Made by a program: the position numbers and the translations under genes
Shown: one piece after another, positions 13,701-23,588 of the stretch
How the letters are laid out: the number at the start of each line of letters is the position of its first letter
How positions within the stretch are numbered: position 1 is the first letter of the stretch
Assembly: GCA_013054445.1 (NCBI GenBank)
Contig: JAAMPI010000009.1
Location: forward strand, 38,133-102,132
Length of the DNA: 64,000 nucleotides
Source: Cudoniella acicularis
Taxonomy: Eukaryota > Ascomycota > Leotiomycetes > Helotiales > Helotiaceae
Direction: 5' to 3'
The notes under the pieces: generated by a model
Database searches by the model: none
What the model was told of the DNA's origin: nothing
What the model saw: only the letters and a program-made list of their open reading frames with translations

Positions 13701-14426
13701 ATCACCTATAACAAACCCGACTTTCCTAACTATTGTACCATTGGCAATTTCCCGCGGTCTCCAGAACTTGCTAGACTCTCTCGCCTTTTTCCTCTCGAGT
13801 GCTTGTCTTGCATTTTCTAACTCTTCTTCTTGCCTTCGCCGCGGGAATATGGGCTCCCCAGCGCGCTCGAATATAGGACGCCCAGCTCTAGTCGATTCTG
13901 GTCCTGCCCCTCTTGGAATATCGATTTTGCGTTTCTGGGCTTCAGTAATGCTCGCCAGCATTAAATCCCTCGCTCGTTGCTCATGTGGATCAAGTAGTTC
14001 CGGCATAGGAGCATGGTTTGGAGCATCCGATTGAGATGACGCAGCTGGTATTCCATTTCCAACGGATGAACTTGATTGTCCCCAATTGCCAGCGGCTGGT
14101 ATTCCTCCACTTGCCCCCCATGAAGGTTTGGAACCTAGGTTGTTGCCTTTGCCCTTGCTATTAATTGGAGCGCCCCATGATGGATTTGGCCGCGGACTCG
14201 AATTACCATTGTCTTCCTTTAATGCTGCCCCTTCTGCTGGAGGTCGCGACACCGGACAAGAGGATTGTAGAAATCGCCGTTGAACATGCGATGGACGTCG
14301 AGCTTGTCCAAGTCGATGCGCACAAAATGCGCAAACCGATGGGCAGGCTGATTCCTAGGGAAAGTCAGTTTGGAGAACATAAATCTAGAGAACAATGCAA
14401 ACCTTTAATAAACTTCGACCCCTCAT
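10721..14426 (-). CDS. IFM1: Mitochondrial translation initiation factor IF-2
   Basis: Three exons: 14403-14426, 10925-14354 and 10721-10872, with introns of 48 and 52 bp, giving about 1201 residues. The eight-residue first exon (MRGRSLLK) is needed for a start; the spliced N-terminus then reads into basic, Ser/Cys-rich sequence ending QRRFLQSS, a good mitochondrial presequence. Residues of about 60-560 are disordered, with imperfect repeats built on SWGQRDSQKSP. A charged Lys/Arg region precedes the GTPase. G motifs are visible: GHVDHGKTT near 681, DTPGHAAF near 726 and NKID near 781. They are followed by beta-barrel domain II, a long charged helix, the IF-2 domain 3 and a C-terminal barrel ending in exon 3 (MKKGSECGMGFEDW, the signature of IF-2 domain IV). 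It places formyl-Met-tRNA on mitochondrial ribosomes. It shares a 164-bp promoter with the divergent membrane protein. Confidence 0.96.
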
Positions 14427-14590
14427 TGCTAATCAATGGATGGCAAAGACCTGATGACTTGAGAGCTCTAACTTTTTGAAGATTCGCTACGTTGGCCCGA
14501 GTTGCTTTCCGATGCAATCTGGCCGAAAATCCGACGCGTCTCGGTGAACAAACTTCAACCACTTTGCGCCAACTCCGACATAGCGCGACA
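14427..14590. promoter_or_regulatory. Short bidirectional promoter
   Basis: Only 164 bp separate the IF-2 start codon (minus) from the preferred start of the membrane protein (plus). Any promoter elements must serve both genes or overlap their leaders. I see no clear TATA box. Confidence 0.5.
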
Positions 14591-15652
14591 ATGCCTCCCA
14601 AAAACAAAGGTCGAGCTTTCAAAAGCTCATCCTCCTCGAGGCCGACACTCCCGTCAAAGCCCACACCTCCCAAACCCTTCGTACCAGCTCCAAAGTCCCT
14701 CGAGCCCTTCCTCGAAAAGCTCTCCAAAAACCATGTCTACATCACGCATATCGATACGAAACCCGCCGAGTTCAAAAAGAAAATATTCGCCGTTCCCGTC
14801 CTCATGAATATCGTCATTATCGCTCTCATCTTTCTACGCATCAAAATGATAGGGCCATATTACATGAAGATATGTTTTTCAGTTATGTGGGGGGAAAAGA
14901 ACGAGATGACGATGAATACGAGTCAGATGGCAACGAATGATATCATGCAGGAAATTTGGAAGAGGACAATGACTTTTATGGCCGATTTATTGATCTACGT
15001 GTTTATTTGGCCGTGGCCGCGCGCATTCTTTGCTGGCAGGAAGGATGGAAACCCATGTTCGTGGAGACTTGCAACTGGTTTTAAGGAGAAGGAGATTGTG
15101 GTTAGAAGGAGTAGGAAGTGGTTTATTCCTGGGGAAGGTGTTTTACTCGAGGGTCCTGAGCAAAAGCTGTTGTTTGAAAATGTTGGGAAGGCTGTTGATC
15201 CTATGTGGATGAGTGAGAAGACAGGGTATTTGATGTTAAACAAGGAGTGGGATTTGGATTGGAAGGTTATGATTTTTGCGACGAAGCAGGTAGACCAAAA
15301 AGCTATGAAGCTAGAGGATTTTAAAACGACAATATTTGTTCATGACAAAGAGTTTGGGTGGGTACTCATTGAGACGGCTGAGGCAGGTGGAAGTTTAGCA
15401 GAAGAGGAGGGTAGGAGGAAGATTGTGGCTTTCAAGGACGAACTCACAGCTCTGGGCAAAGAAAATCTTTTCTTTCGCTGGATTGAGCTGGTTCAATTTG
15501 AGTCTTCACAGCCGGGAGGTTTCGGACCGGATCGACAACGGCAGACAATGGAAAAAGCCAAACAGATGTTTGAATCTCAAGAGGTAGACTTTGATAAATT
15601 CTGGGCGAAAGTAGGTGGGATGAAAGGGATGCCTGGGATGGATGAGATGTAG
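14591..15652 (+). CDS. Conserved fungal membrane protein of unknown function
   Basis: A single exon of 353 residues. I place the start at MPPKNKGRAF (14591). An in-frame ATG at 14492 would add 33 Arg-rich residues and run far into the promoter shared with IF-2; it could be an alternative, organelle-targeted start. The N-terminus is Lys/Ser/Pro-rich (residues 1-40). Two hydrophobic spans follow: one near 68-90 (around LMNIVIIALIF) and one near 135-155 (LLIYVFIWPWPRAFF). The remainder is a soluble domain with many Trp, Lys and Glu, ending in a Met/Gly-rich tail (GGMKGMPGMDEM). I do not recognise a named domain. The two-span topology suggests an endomembrane or inner nuclear membrane protein. 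The gene is intact and unbroken. Confidence 0.85.
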   Translation: MPPKNKGRAFKSSSSSRPTLPSKPTPPKPFVPAPKSLEPFLEKLSKNHVYITHIDTKPAEFKKKIFAVPVLMNIVIIALIFLRIKMIGPYYMKICFSVMWGEKNEMTMNTSQMATNDIMQEIWKRTMTFMADLLIYVFIWPWPRAFFAGRKDGNPCSWRLATGFKEKEIVVRRSRKWFIPGEGVLLEGPEQKLLFENVGKAVDPMWMSEKTGYLMLNKEWDLDWKVMIFATKQVDQKAMKLEDFKTTIFVHDKEFGWVLIETAEAGGSLAEEEGRRKIVAFKDELTALGKENLFFRWIELVQFESSQPGGFGPDRQRQTMEKAKQMFESQEVDFDKFWAKVGGMKGMPGMDEM

Positions 15653-18600
15653 AATTTGAGTGTCGGAATAAAAATTAATTGAAGTATTGACAACACAAAT
15701 GCCAACATTCCACGTAAAGATCTCACAGCGAAGAAATAGGGGAACAGTAAATGATCATGAGGAAAGCTAATCAAACTGCGGGCGAATATGAACAAGCAGA
15801 GTTGCCCAAGCCAAAAAACCAATATCGACCGATTTTGCTTTCAATGGCGAAGAGGGCACGTAGGGGTGCTCGTGGCACGCCACTCTGATAGCTGTCTACA
15901 CTAAGCCAACGAGTTGAGGAAGACTATCAATGCCGGAGTATTAGGCCGTCAGATTTTTTTCAATAATTTGGCATCCCAAGAAAGCAACTCTTTTATTCCA
16001 TAAGCCTTGCGGTCGATGGTGGATGGGTCCGATGCGCTGTAAAGTTATTTAGTTAAAACTCCGTCTTCGATTCTTCTGCGAATATAAGATCTTTACATCG
16101 ATATACTTCTTTTCAAATGGTATCCGTCGGTGTCTTGTTTGATTCGGCTGTTCTCGCTCTCGAAATTGCCTTCTCTTAGTTGAGTGGCAGAATGGAAAAT
16201 CTGCGGTATATGACTTCAATATAGAGAGAACAGATTTAGATGGAGCGACAATATCGGAGCTGGGTCGATGATCGTAGTAGCCGGTCTATTTGGAGCGGAA
16301 CTCACTGTTTTCACGAACTCCACATTCTGATCCTGAGAAGGGGGTTATATCGCTTGGAGCCTAGGTAATTGATGAAGCAAGTGAATGACAAACAAGGGTT
16401 TGATTCCGTAATTCGTATGCGCAAAAGCTGTAGGGGGCGAATAGAGAAGCGTTCCGGGTCGTGGCAGAAGTTCGTATCCTGCTATTTGCTCGAGTCAGGG
16501 AAGTAAAATCGCCAAGAGCAAGAACTGACTCTCGATTGGAGACCTACAAGCTTCCTTGTCGGCCGTAAATAGCGGTAGGATGCGAGGTGCACTTTCGTAC
16601 ATCCTTCTCACCGACATAAAAGGAGATTCTCGCAGACATGTTCTGGTAGTCAGCAAGAGGGTACCATTTTCAAGACTCGTTTTCAAACATCTTACAACAT
16701 TTCTCAAGAAACTGCGTGCAAATCCAAGAGAGCCAAGAATGGCGCAAGGAAAACGCCCATTGCCAGGAACTAATCAAGTTCCTGGGCAAATTTAGATATG
16801 GATTGCTCGGCGTGCTTCAATGAAACCTTAGAGACTTGGCTTACGTAGTACCAAGATTCTTCTCAGGATTTCAAGCATTCGAGTGGTGAGACACTAAGAC
16901 CCTCTCAAACGATTGGAGATTTGTAGTTGACAAAGTTCAAACTCGTCGGCCGCCTTTTCCCCAAAAGTATTGGCCGTTCGATCCTCTGCTGCTTACTTGT
17001 TTTGACTGCAAGCCCTGTTCCGTTCAACTCTACTCGTTCTCAATAGTCTATCAAATATCAAAACAAGTCGGCATACGCGTAATCTTGTGAAGTGTTGTAG
17101 ACAACAAATTTGCGATATTTTCTTTGAATTTTAGGATGGTGGGTACAACTGCTCATCTGATGTTTTCGTCGATGACAGAGATCTTGCCATCGATTGATGG
17201 ACCACCTCACTGCCAAGGAAGTCTCGATCCAGATGCTAAATATTTGAAACGCGGAGATTCGATGGACTCCAACTGTATTTCAGATAGAAAATAGAGCAAG
17301 ACTAAGCTCCAGATAAATGTGGATCAACAAATTCTTCCGGAGACTGTAACTTTACCGTTCCAAGAAGATTACCACTCACAGCTTGAACGCGCGTTCAATT
17401 CCGAATGCGGGAAAGATCTCACCGTGAACCCGTGATGCTGTGCAACATCGCAACTGGTTACTAAACTTGGCACACAACCAATAACTCCCATATGCGCATA
17501 AGTCTCTTAGAAGCGTGGCTAAGTCGCTAAGCATTTAGGATATGATTCGTTCCCTCGCAAATCCTTTTTTAAAGCCAACGATAATAGCCACGAAATGCAA
17601 CGCTGAAAAAGTGTGACCAAACAAAGGATTTCCCCACCAGGTCACTATCCAGGATGGGTACATGCAGAAGGATGATTATTGAAACCATGACAATGTGCCA
17701 GTACGCGTGGGCGGTTGCCAATATGTCAAAAAAATGCTAAATGCGCAAGTCAAAAATTCTTGAAATCATTGTAAATGAATCATATAATATCGAATAGGAC
17801 TTCTCGGAAGTTTGTATAGTAGTAATAGTACTGTCGTTGGGGGGAGTGCAATATCCAGGATCTCTGAGCCGCTGAGCTTCACTTCTCTGATTTTATCTGA
17901 CGGTGACGAGGTCCATGATAGGAAATTGAACCGCTTAGGGGGATTTCGGCAATATTTGAACATTCCAGACTTCCAGTAGTACCTGGAACCATGCCCCAAA
18001 GTGGATTATGCTGTGAGTAGTCGTTGTTGTCGACATGGCGAGAGGTGAATTGTAGAAGCAAGACAAACCAACGATCCTTCATGCAGTAAAAATAGACTTA
18101 AAACCGTGGGATGGGGTGGTTGGACTTTGGTAGCAGCATGGGATTCCAACGGCCGGATCAACGTTGTTGTTTCGTCTGGACGGTGCTCGGCTCGTTGGAA
18201 TATGGGGGACCCTTGGCTGACGCCTCTTCCGCATTGACTTCGTCAGTCTCCTTGAGGCTTGTAATTTATTTTGAATATCCGATCTCTTGGTAGAAGCCGC
18301 GCTTGTTTCGGATGGGCGGGACGGATTTCTATCTTGTGTTGTACGGGGCCAACGATGATGGGGTGGATACGTGAATTTATTTCCAGCAACTAGACCAGCC
18401 GTGGAGGCCACTGCTGCACTTCCCATGTTGCCATACAGTCCCATACTACTCGCGTCAGCCCACCGAGTGCTCAAGTCGCGACGTGGTGTTGCGTGTGCAA
18501 TAATATATGCAATTGTAGAGGCTGAAAAGGTGAAAATTGGAAACGGGGGAAATAGATTGTGGCAGGGAGAGCACTTAGCAAGTGATAAACTTCTTGGCCT

Positions 18601-20041
18601 CAGAGCCTCTTGGCGTCAAAAGTACCTATGGACGCTAGAATCCCGGCAATCGTGTGGCGTCGACGGTTGACGCCAATATAGCACGAACGCCTCCGGTATT
18701 CGTCTTGCTGAAAATTTGAATGACGAACACGAAAGACCCTTCACGTCGTATTTCGTAAATGATGGAAGTTTATTCGTATCCGGGGGCAAGCGAGTTGTAA
18801 GTTGTAATGACGGTCTAGCGCCGGTACACGAGCCACTCGCATTTCCAATTCTATTCCCAGCCAGCGTTAGAAGACCGATACCACAACGGACGGGTACGGA
18901 CAGCTTCCCAGAATCCCACCGCCTCACAACATTCACAACACACTAAACCAGCTAACAGCCTCCTTGGAAACACTCCCAGCGTCCCAGAAGATGACCTTAT
19001 GCTCACTGTACAGTCAGCGTCAGCCGCAGATGATGTCCCGTACCGCTCCTTGAAAAGGGCATCATTGCGATGGCGATGCATAATATGATACCAACCAACA
19101 TTGTCCAACAGGGCGCCAGCCTGAGAACCTGAAAGACCACCCGCTGTTACTCTGCCACACACTGCACACTGCAACCGCGCGGGGCCATCACAGGTTTCCC
19201 CCGTCGGCTGGTGCCTGATTAATCTGCTTAATCTGCTTAATCTGCTTAACCTGCTCGATAAAACTCTTGTATTCTCTTGGCACGTTGCCTTGGAAAGTTG
19301 CCAAGGTGGAAGGTGGCCTGCCGGTTCATCGAGCAACCACAGAAGTCTGTTGGCCCTTGGCCAGTTGGCTCAACCTCGATACTTACATTTCTGGTCCTCC
19401 TACTCTACCAAGTCTACTCTCTCCTCCCTCTCCTCCCTCTCCTCGCCCCCGCCTTCCCCTTTCGGGAATTTTCATGTAATTCTCATTAAAGAGCAACTCA
19501 ACACGCAGTCCCGGTAGCATCCATCCACGGTGCCAAGACATGCAAGTTGACCCTAGCTATCTACGCACTCCCATGGTCACCATGTCACCAACCTTGTCGA
19601 CCCCATATATGCCCCGTCAATTCAAAGTTGGCAAGCCGAAGATCCGTCTTTGTCTCTTCATGGTCCCACCATACGGGTCGGAGGTCATGCAGACACTTTC
19701 CAGCCCTTGGGCATGCAACTCCATAAACATATTTGTAACACGAACAAGCCACAATTCTCTTCTTCAACCGCGCTTCAAATACATTTAACTCTCATTCCTC
19801 GCCATAGGCTCACATCCCCTTCTTAGCCGTCAATCTCCAAATTTTCCCTTCTCTTCAACCTTCAATCTTTCCTTATCTTCCAGCGCCTTGTTTGCTTCTT
19901 GAGTCTTGATATTTTCATGTCTACCGCCAACCAGAATTAAAGAGGAGCTTGAAACCTTTTCTAAAGTTTGTGAACCACCGTTAAACCTGCAAGGATTTGG
20001 TGGAAAGACCTGGGCAATCGTCAAGAATAAGGAAAGGCAGA
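15653..20041. other. Gene-poor 4.4 kb interval
   Basis: I find no supportable gene here. Reading frames are short, overlap on both strands and carry no recognisable motif. Base composition is mixed, without a strong AT skew. Near 19217-19256 a TAATCTGCT-type unit is repeated about four times, and near 19416-19448 there is a CTCTCCTCC microsatellite. The last few hundred bases are probably the promoter and leader of the acyltransferase gene. Confidence 0.5.
19217..19448. repeat. Two microsatellites
   Basis: A 9-bp unit (taatctgct) is repeated about four times near 19217-19256, and a CTCTCCTCC-type unit about three times near 19416-19448. Both are simple sequence and cause spurious reading frames on either strand. 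Confidence 0.75.
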
Positions 20042-21506
20042 ATGGGTGCGAAGCAGGAGAATGTTAAATGGGTTGATGTATGTATTCGTGCCTTGCCATC
20101 CTTTTCCATAATTCATGGTATGCTATAGCGCACAATCCGGGTTTATTCTAACCAGATTCTTTCTATAGGGCCTACGGGGCTTTGCGTCTCTTCTGGTTGT
20201 GTTTACTCATATCGCCAGAGCTTTCGATGAAGACCTTTTCAAGCCAGTCCCTACCGAAGGATCGGGTCCTCGAATTCTCCAATTACCGTTGCTTCGTGTC
20301 CTTATCCAAGGCAGGATTGGAGTCTCGATATTTTCTCTGGTTACGGGGTACGTATGTGCCTTGAAGCCCATTCGACTTTCCAGGGCGGGGACACCAGATG
20401 CTGCATTTACAACAATCGCAAAAAGTGCTTTTCGAAGGGTCCCAAGACTTGTTTTGCCCACAACAATTGCGACGGCAATTATTTGGTTCTTTTGTCAATT
20501 CGGGGTCTTTGAGGTGGGCAATCATATCCTGGGTTGGTGGGTCAACTTTACATCACCAAACATGACGCCTTATTTTGGGGATGCTCTCCAGAGCTTGTTC
20601 TATAATATCCTTACAACATGGACGAGATCCTGGAATGAATACGACATGAATCAGTGGACTCTGCTTCCTCTGTTGAAAGGAAGCATGTTGGTTTACACGA
20701 TGTTGATTGCAACGGTACATGCAAAGCCAAAGTACAGAATGATGATTGAGCTTGGACTATTCGTTTATTATTATGTCTCCAACGATTGTACGTAACTAGA
20801 CCCGAAGAATGGAACCTGCGCTAACAGGAAACTAGCTCAATTCGGAATGCAATTTTTCTTTGGCGCCTTCCTCTCAGATCTATCTCAACATGAGGCCCAC
20901 ATCGCGTGGTGTCAAGCTCGCAAATGGCCGTCACGAATTCTCTCGCCGATTTTCATAATATTTGGCCTCTTGCTCGCATCATACCCAGAAGACCACCAGG
21001 AATGGATGACATGGTCACAGCTTATGAAAGATTGGTCAGTTTGGTTCTTCCCTGAGAACAGCCAAGTTCCTCAATTTTATTCTGGAGTTGGCCTTGAGTT
21101 CATCGCCCTGGGAATCCACTTCTCGCCTTCAGTAAAGGGTATCCTTTCACATAAGCACCTTCTTTGGTTCGGCAAGAATTCTTTCGCCGTTTACCTGCTA
21201 CATGGGGGCCTCCTGCGATCGATATTGACATGGATGTTTTATGGATTTACCACACCCGCGGACGTCATCTTCGAAGATGGTCACATAGAGCCCGGGCCAC
21301 CTTTGAACATTTGCGGGAGAGCAAGGTTTTGGTTTTGGCTTCCAATTTGGTTTATCATCCTCTATTCGCTCGCTAATCTGTGGACGAGATATGTCGACCC
21401 CTGGTGCGCGAGGGTGACGGAGACTCTGGTGAAATATGTTTTTGATCCACCAGAGGTGAACTTGAATACCGAGAAGCCAGCCTCGCAGCCGCTACTGCCA
21501 CAGTGA
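20042..21506 (+). CDS. Acyltransferase-3 family membrane protein
   Basis: Three exons: 20042-20077, 20169-20787 and 20836-21506, giving 441 residues. The first exon encodes only MGAKQENVKWVD; splicing to exon 2 (donor GTATGT, acceptor CTATAG) creates WVDGLRGFASLLVVFTHI, the family signature, with the putative catalytic His in FTHI. The second junction (branch GCTAAC) gives SNDSQFGMQFFFG. Hydrophobic segments are spread over the length, consistent with about ten spans, as in the bacterial OafA/NolL and fungal O-acyltransferase family. Members move acetyl or other acyl groups from a CoA donor to sugars or small molecules at a membrane. The acceptor cannot be inferred, and no polyketide, peptide or terpene gene is adjacent. 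The C-terminus (NTEKPASQPLLPQ) is short and polar. Confidence 0.92.
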
Positions 21507-22965
21507 AAGGTCGACGCTGGGGGATCGATATTGAAACCCAGGCTGTTCGACTTCACAACTGCCGAGCCAAGGAGGACGCCGAGCTGGGGGAAAGTGGTGG
21601 GAGAGGATGAGGTGATTTCGAACCTCCGCAAGTTGAGAATCCAGTAACTCCGAGGTGCCCGATGAGCGACACTAATGAAATGTAATGCGAACCCACGAGA
21701 CGACCAGATGAGGGCCTTGCGCATAAATGCCATAGAAGCACATATACACGATATTGTTTTCGGACTTTACTATCTTCGGTTTTTGGTATGGTGGAATATG
21801 GCATCTATCGGCATAGAGACTACAGAAAGTACACACGTATATACGAAGTGCTTCGGAGATTAGCGTGTACGGTACATGATATATGGCGTGTAAATAAATG
21901 GCTGGGAATTTTTTGGGAAATAATCCAATTATTATATATGGTGTGTATATAGGTTCGTTTATATAAATTTTGTCGATATTGCACAATGAATTGAAATCTG
22001 TTCAGCAGCGCCTGATATGCCACTCGAGTCAGTATTCCCAAAGTGAAGTGTCTTAACTATAGTAAAAATTGCGCATAGTACCTGTAATATTAAGCTAGCA
22101 CCTAGTACTGGGACTTGTTTAGTGTTTTGTTTCGTCCCGTTATTTGATTTTATTGGATGAAAAATCCTCGTAAAATAATAGTTTCCTTGAAGTCCCCCAA
22201 AAAAATTATTTTTGATCTCTAAATACTGGCTTCTCGAAGCCTCACTACTAATTCTTTAAAGTTTTACAAAAGACTAATTGGAGGCTTAAAATCCTATTCT
22301 CCTTGAAGGCCGATGCCCTAGCTTATCAGTTCTCAAAATATCTCTACTTTTCATTGATTTTACTATATACCTGACTCTAATTAAAATCCATTTTTCAATA
22401 CCACATGGAGAATTGACCATGTAAGAACCTTATGTTGCTGATTAACTGCCTTCGCTTACTGGCAATCTTACCTAGCGAACCTTTATGTCAACTTCCTTCC
22501 TCGCCATCTTCTTCAAAAATGCAATCAACAAAAAATATTTCGCCTGCGAGGGAAAACTGATTTCTATAAATCGTGCAGCGCGTCTGTCCGTTACCGTTGG
22601 AGACTGCAGTCTCATTTGTCATGATGTTTGAGACTGTGAGGCACTCACTGGTGCACCTATCCAATACGCCATAAATCGCTAGCTATAGGGGTCGAGTCAC
22701 AAAAAGGGAGAACAGCTTGTAAGCCTTCTAACCCCTTCGGTGCAAAGTAGATTTATTATTTTATTTTATTTCTGCTATCGGTAGACGTTGTCAAGTGATA
22801 CAACTGTGCAATTTTCAGCCTGTTCCGAGTTTCCATATGTTCGTCATTAACCTTGAATCTGAATTTGTCTAAATTATATCATTTCTCATTCGAGTCATTT
22901 CATACTTGAGCTAAAAGCAGAAGGAATCAATTGTAAACAGAATTCCAATTGGGCTTCGACATTTT
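21507..22965. other. AT-rich intergenic stretch
   Basis: About 1.5 kb, clearly AT-rich, with no supportable gene. It separates the ordinary left gene block from the accessory region. Confidence 0.5.
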
Positions 22966-23571
22966 TCAATGACTCTGTACCTGTTTTCGTCTCATCAGCA
23001 TACCAACCACCAACGATCCCGTTATTATGCACAGTACGGCTACCCAGACAACAATCAAAAACGATTCGTCTCCTATCGCATCTAGCGCAGCCAACCTTAT
23101 ACCCACAAGGAACCGATTAGCAACGACCTGTCTGAACAGCCTTCGTATCTTCGGAGCCAGTGTTCCAAAACTCAGGGCGAACGAAGTCAATCTTTTGCCT
23201 CCGAGGAACTTATTTGAAATAAGGTATGTGCACCAAGCTCGTGTCTTTATCGCCAGTGTTTCAGCATTCCGTGCCAGCGAAGTCAAACTTGTATCCACAG
23301 GAAACTGATTAGAAACGACATGTTTAAACAGGATTCGCGTCTTCACAGCCGGTGTTCTATAACTCCGAGCCAACGAATCCAACCATCTGCCCACGGTGAA
23401 TTGATTCGAAATGAAGTGTTTGAACAGAATTCGCATCTTCAGAGCTAGGGTGCTAGAACTCTGAGCCAACAAAGCCAGTCTTTCATCGATAGAGAATCGA
23501 TCAGAAATAAAGTGTCTGAGCAAGCTCCTCGTCTTCAGAATTAGTATTCCGGAACTCTGAGCCTGAAATCC
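22966..23571 (-). CDS. Tandem-repeat protein with C-terminal membrane anchor, unknown function
   Basis: A minus-strand frame is open for 202 codons. It encodes five copies of a 32-residue unit of the pattern LFKHxxSNQFxVxxxLxSLA, then about a dozen residues ending LAIKTR. The DNA period is exactly 96 bp with no indel: matching anchor sites fall at 23156, 23252, 23348, 23444 and 23540. The last unit runs into a hydrophobic span (SFLIVVWVAVLCIITGSLVVG) followed by a basic tail, as in a tail-anchored membrane protein. No ATG starts the first unit. The frame begins just after a stop at 23572-23574, and a TTTCAG acceptor at 23563-23568 could join an upstream exon I cannot place. The product is not one I recognise. 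Helix-rich repeats on a membrane anchor suggest a scaffold or adaptor, but that is guesswork. It is divergent from the broken coiled-coil gene. Confidence 0.55.
   Translation of the reverse strand, partial: GFQAQSSGILILKTRSLLRHFISDRFSIDERLALLAQSSSTLALKMRILFKHFISNQFTVGRWLDSLARSYRTPAVKTRILFKHVVSNQFPVDTSLTSLARNAETLAIKTRAWCTYLISNKFLGGKRLTSFALSFGTLAPKIRRLFRQVVANRFLVGIRLAALDAIGDESFLIVVWVAVLCIITGSLVVGMLMRRKQVQSH
22966..23571. repeat. Five-unit 96-bp tandem repeat
   Basis: Five units of 96 bp lie in register across the repeat protein gene, with 23156, 23252, 23348, 23444 and 23540 as equivalent points. Units differ at many bases but by no insertion or deletion. That favours a translated repeat over a neutral satellite. 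Confidence 0.85.
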
Positions 23572-23588
23572 TTAAAGAAGCAATTACC

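Noticed and set aside
15653..20041. Transposon in the 4.4 kb gap
   Set aside because: I looked for transposase or reverse-transcriptase motifs and terminal repeats and saw none. I cannot exclude an old remnant.
23027..23308. Plus-strand frame across the 96-bp repeats
   Set aside because: It covers only part of the array and meets stops in the other units, while the minus strand is open through all five and ends in a membrane span.
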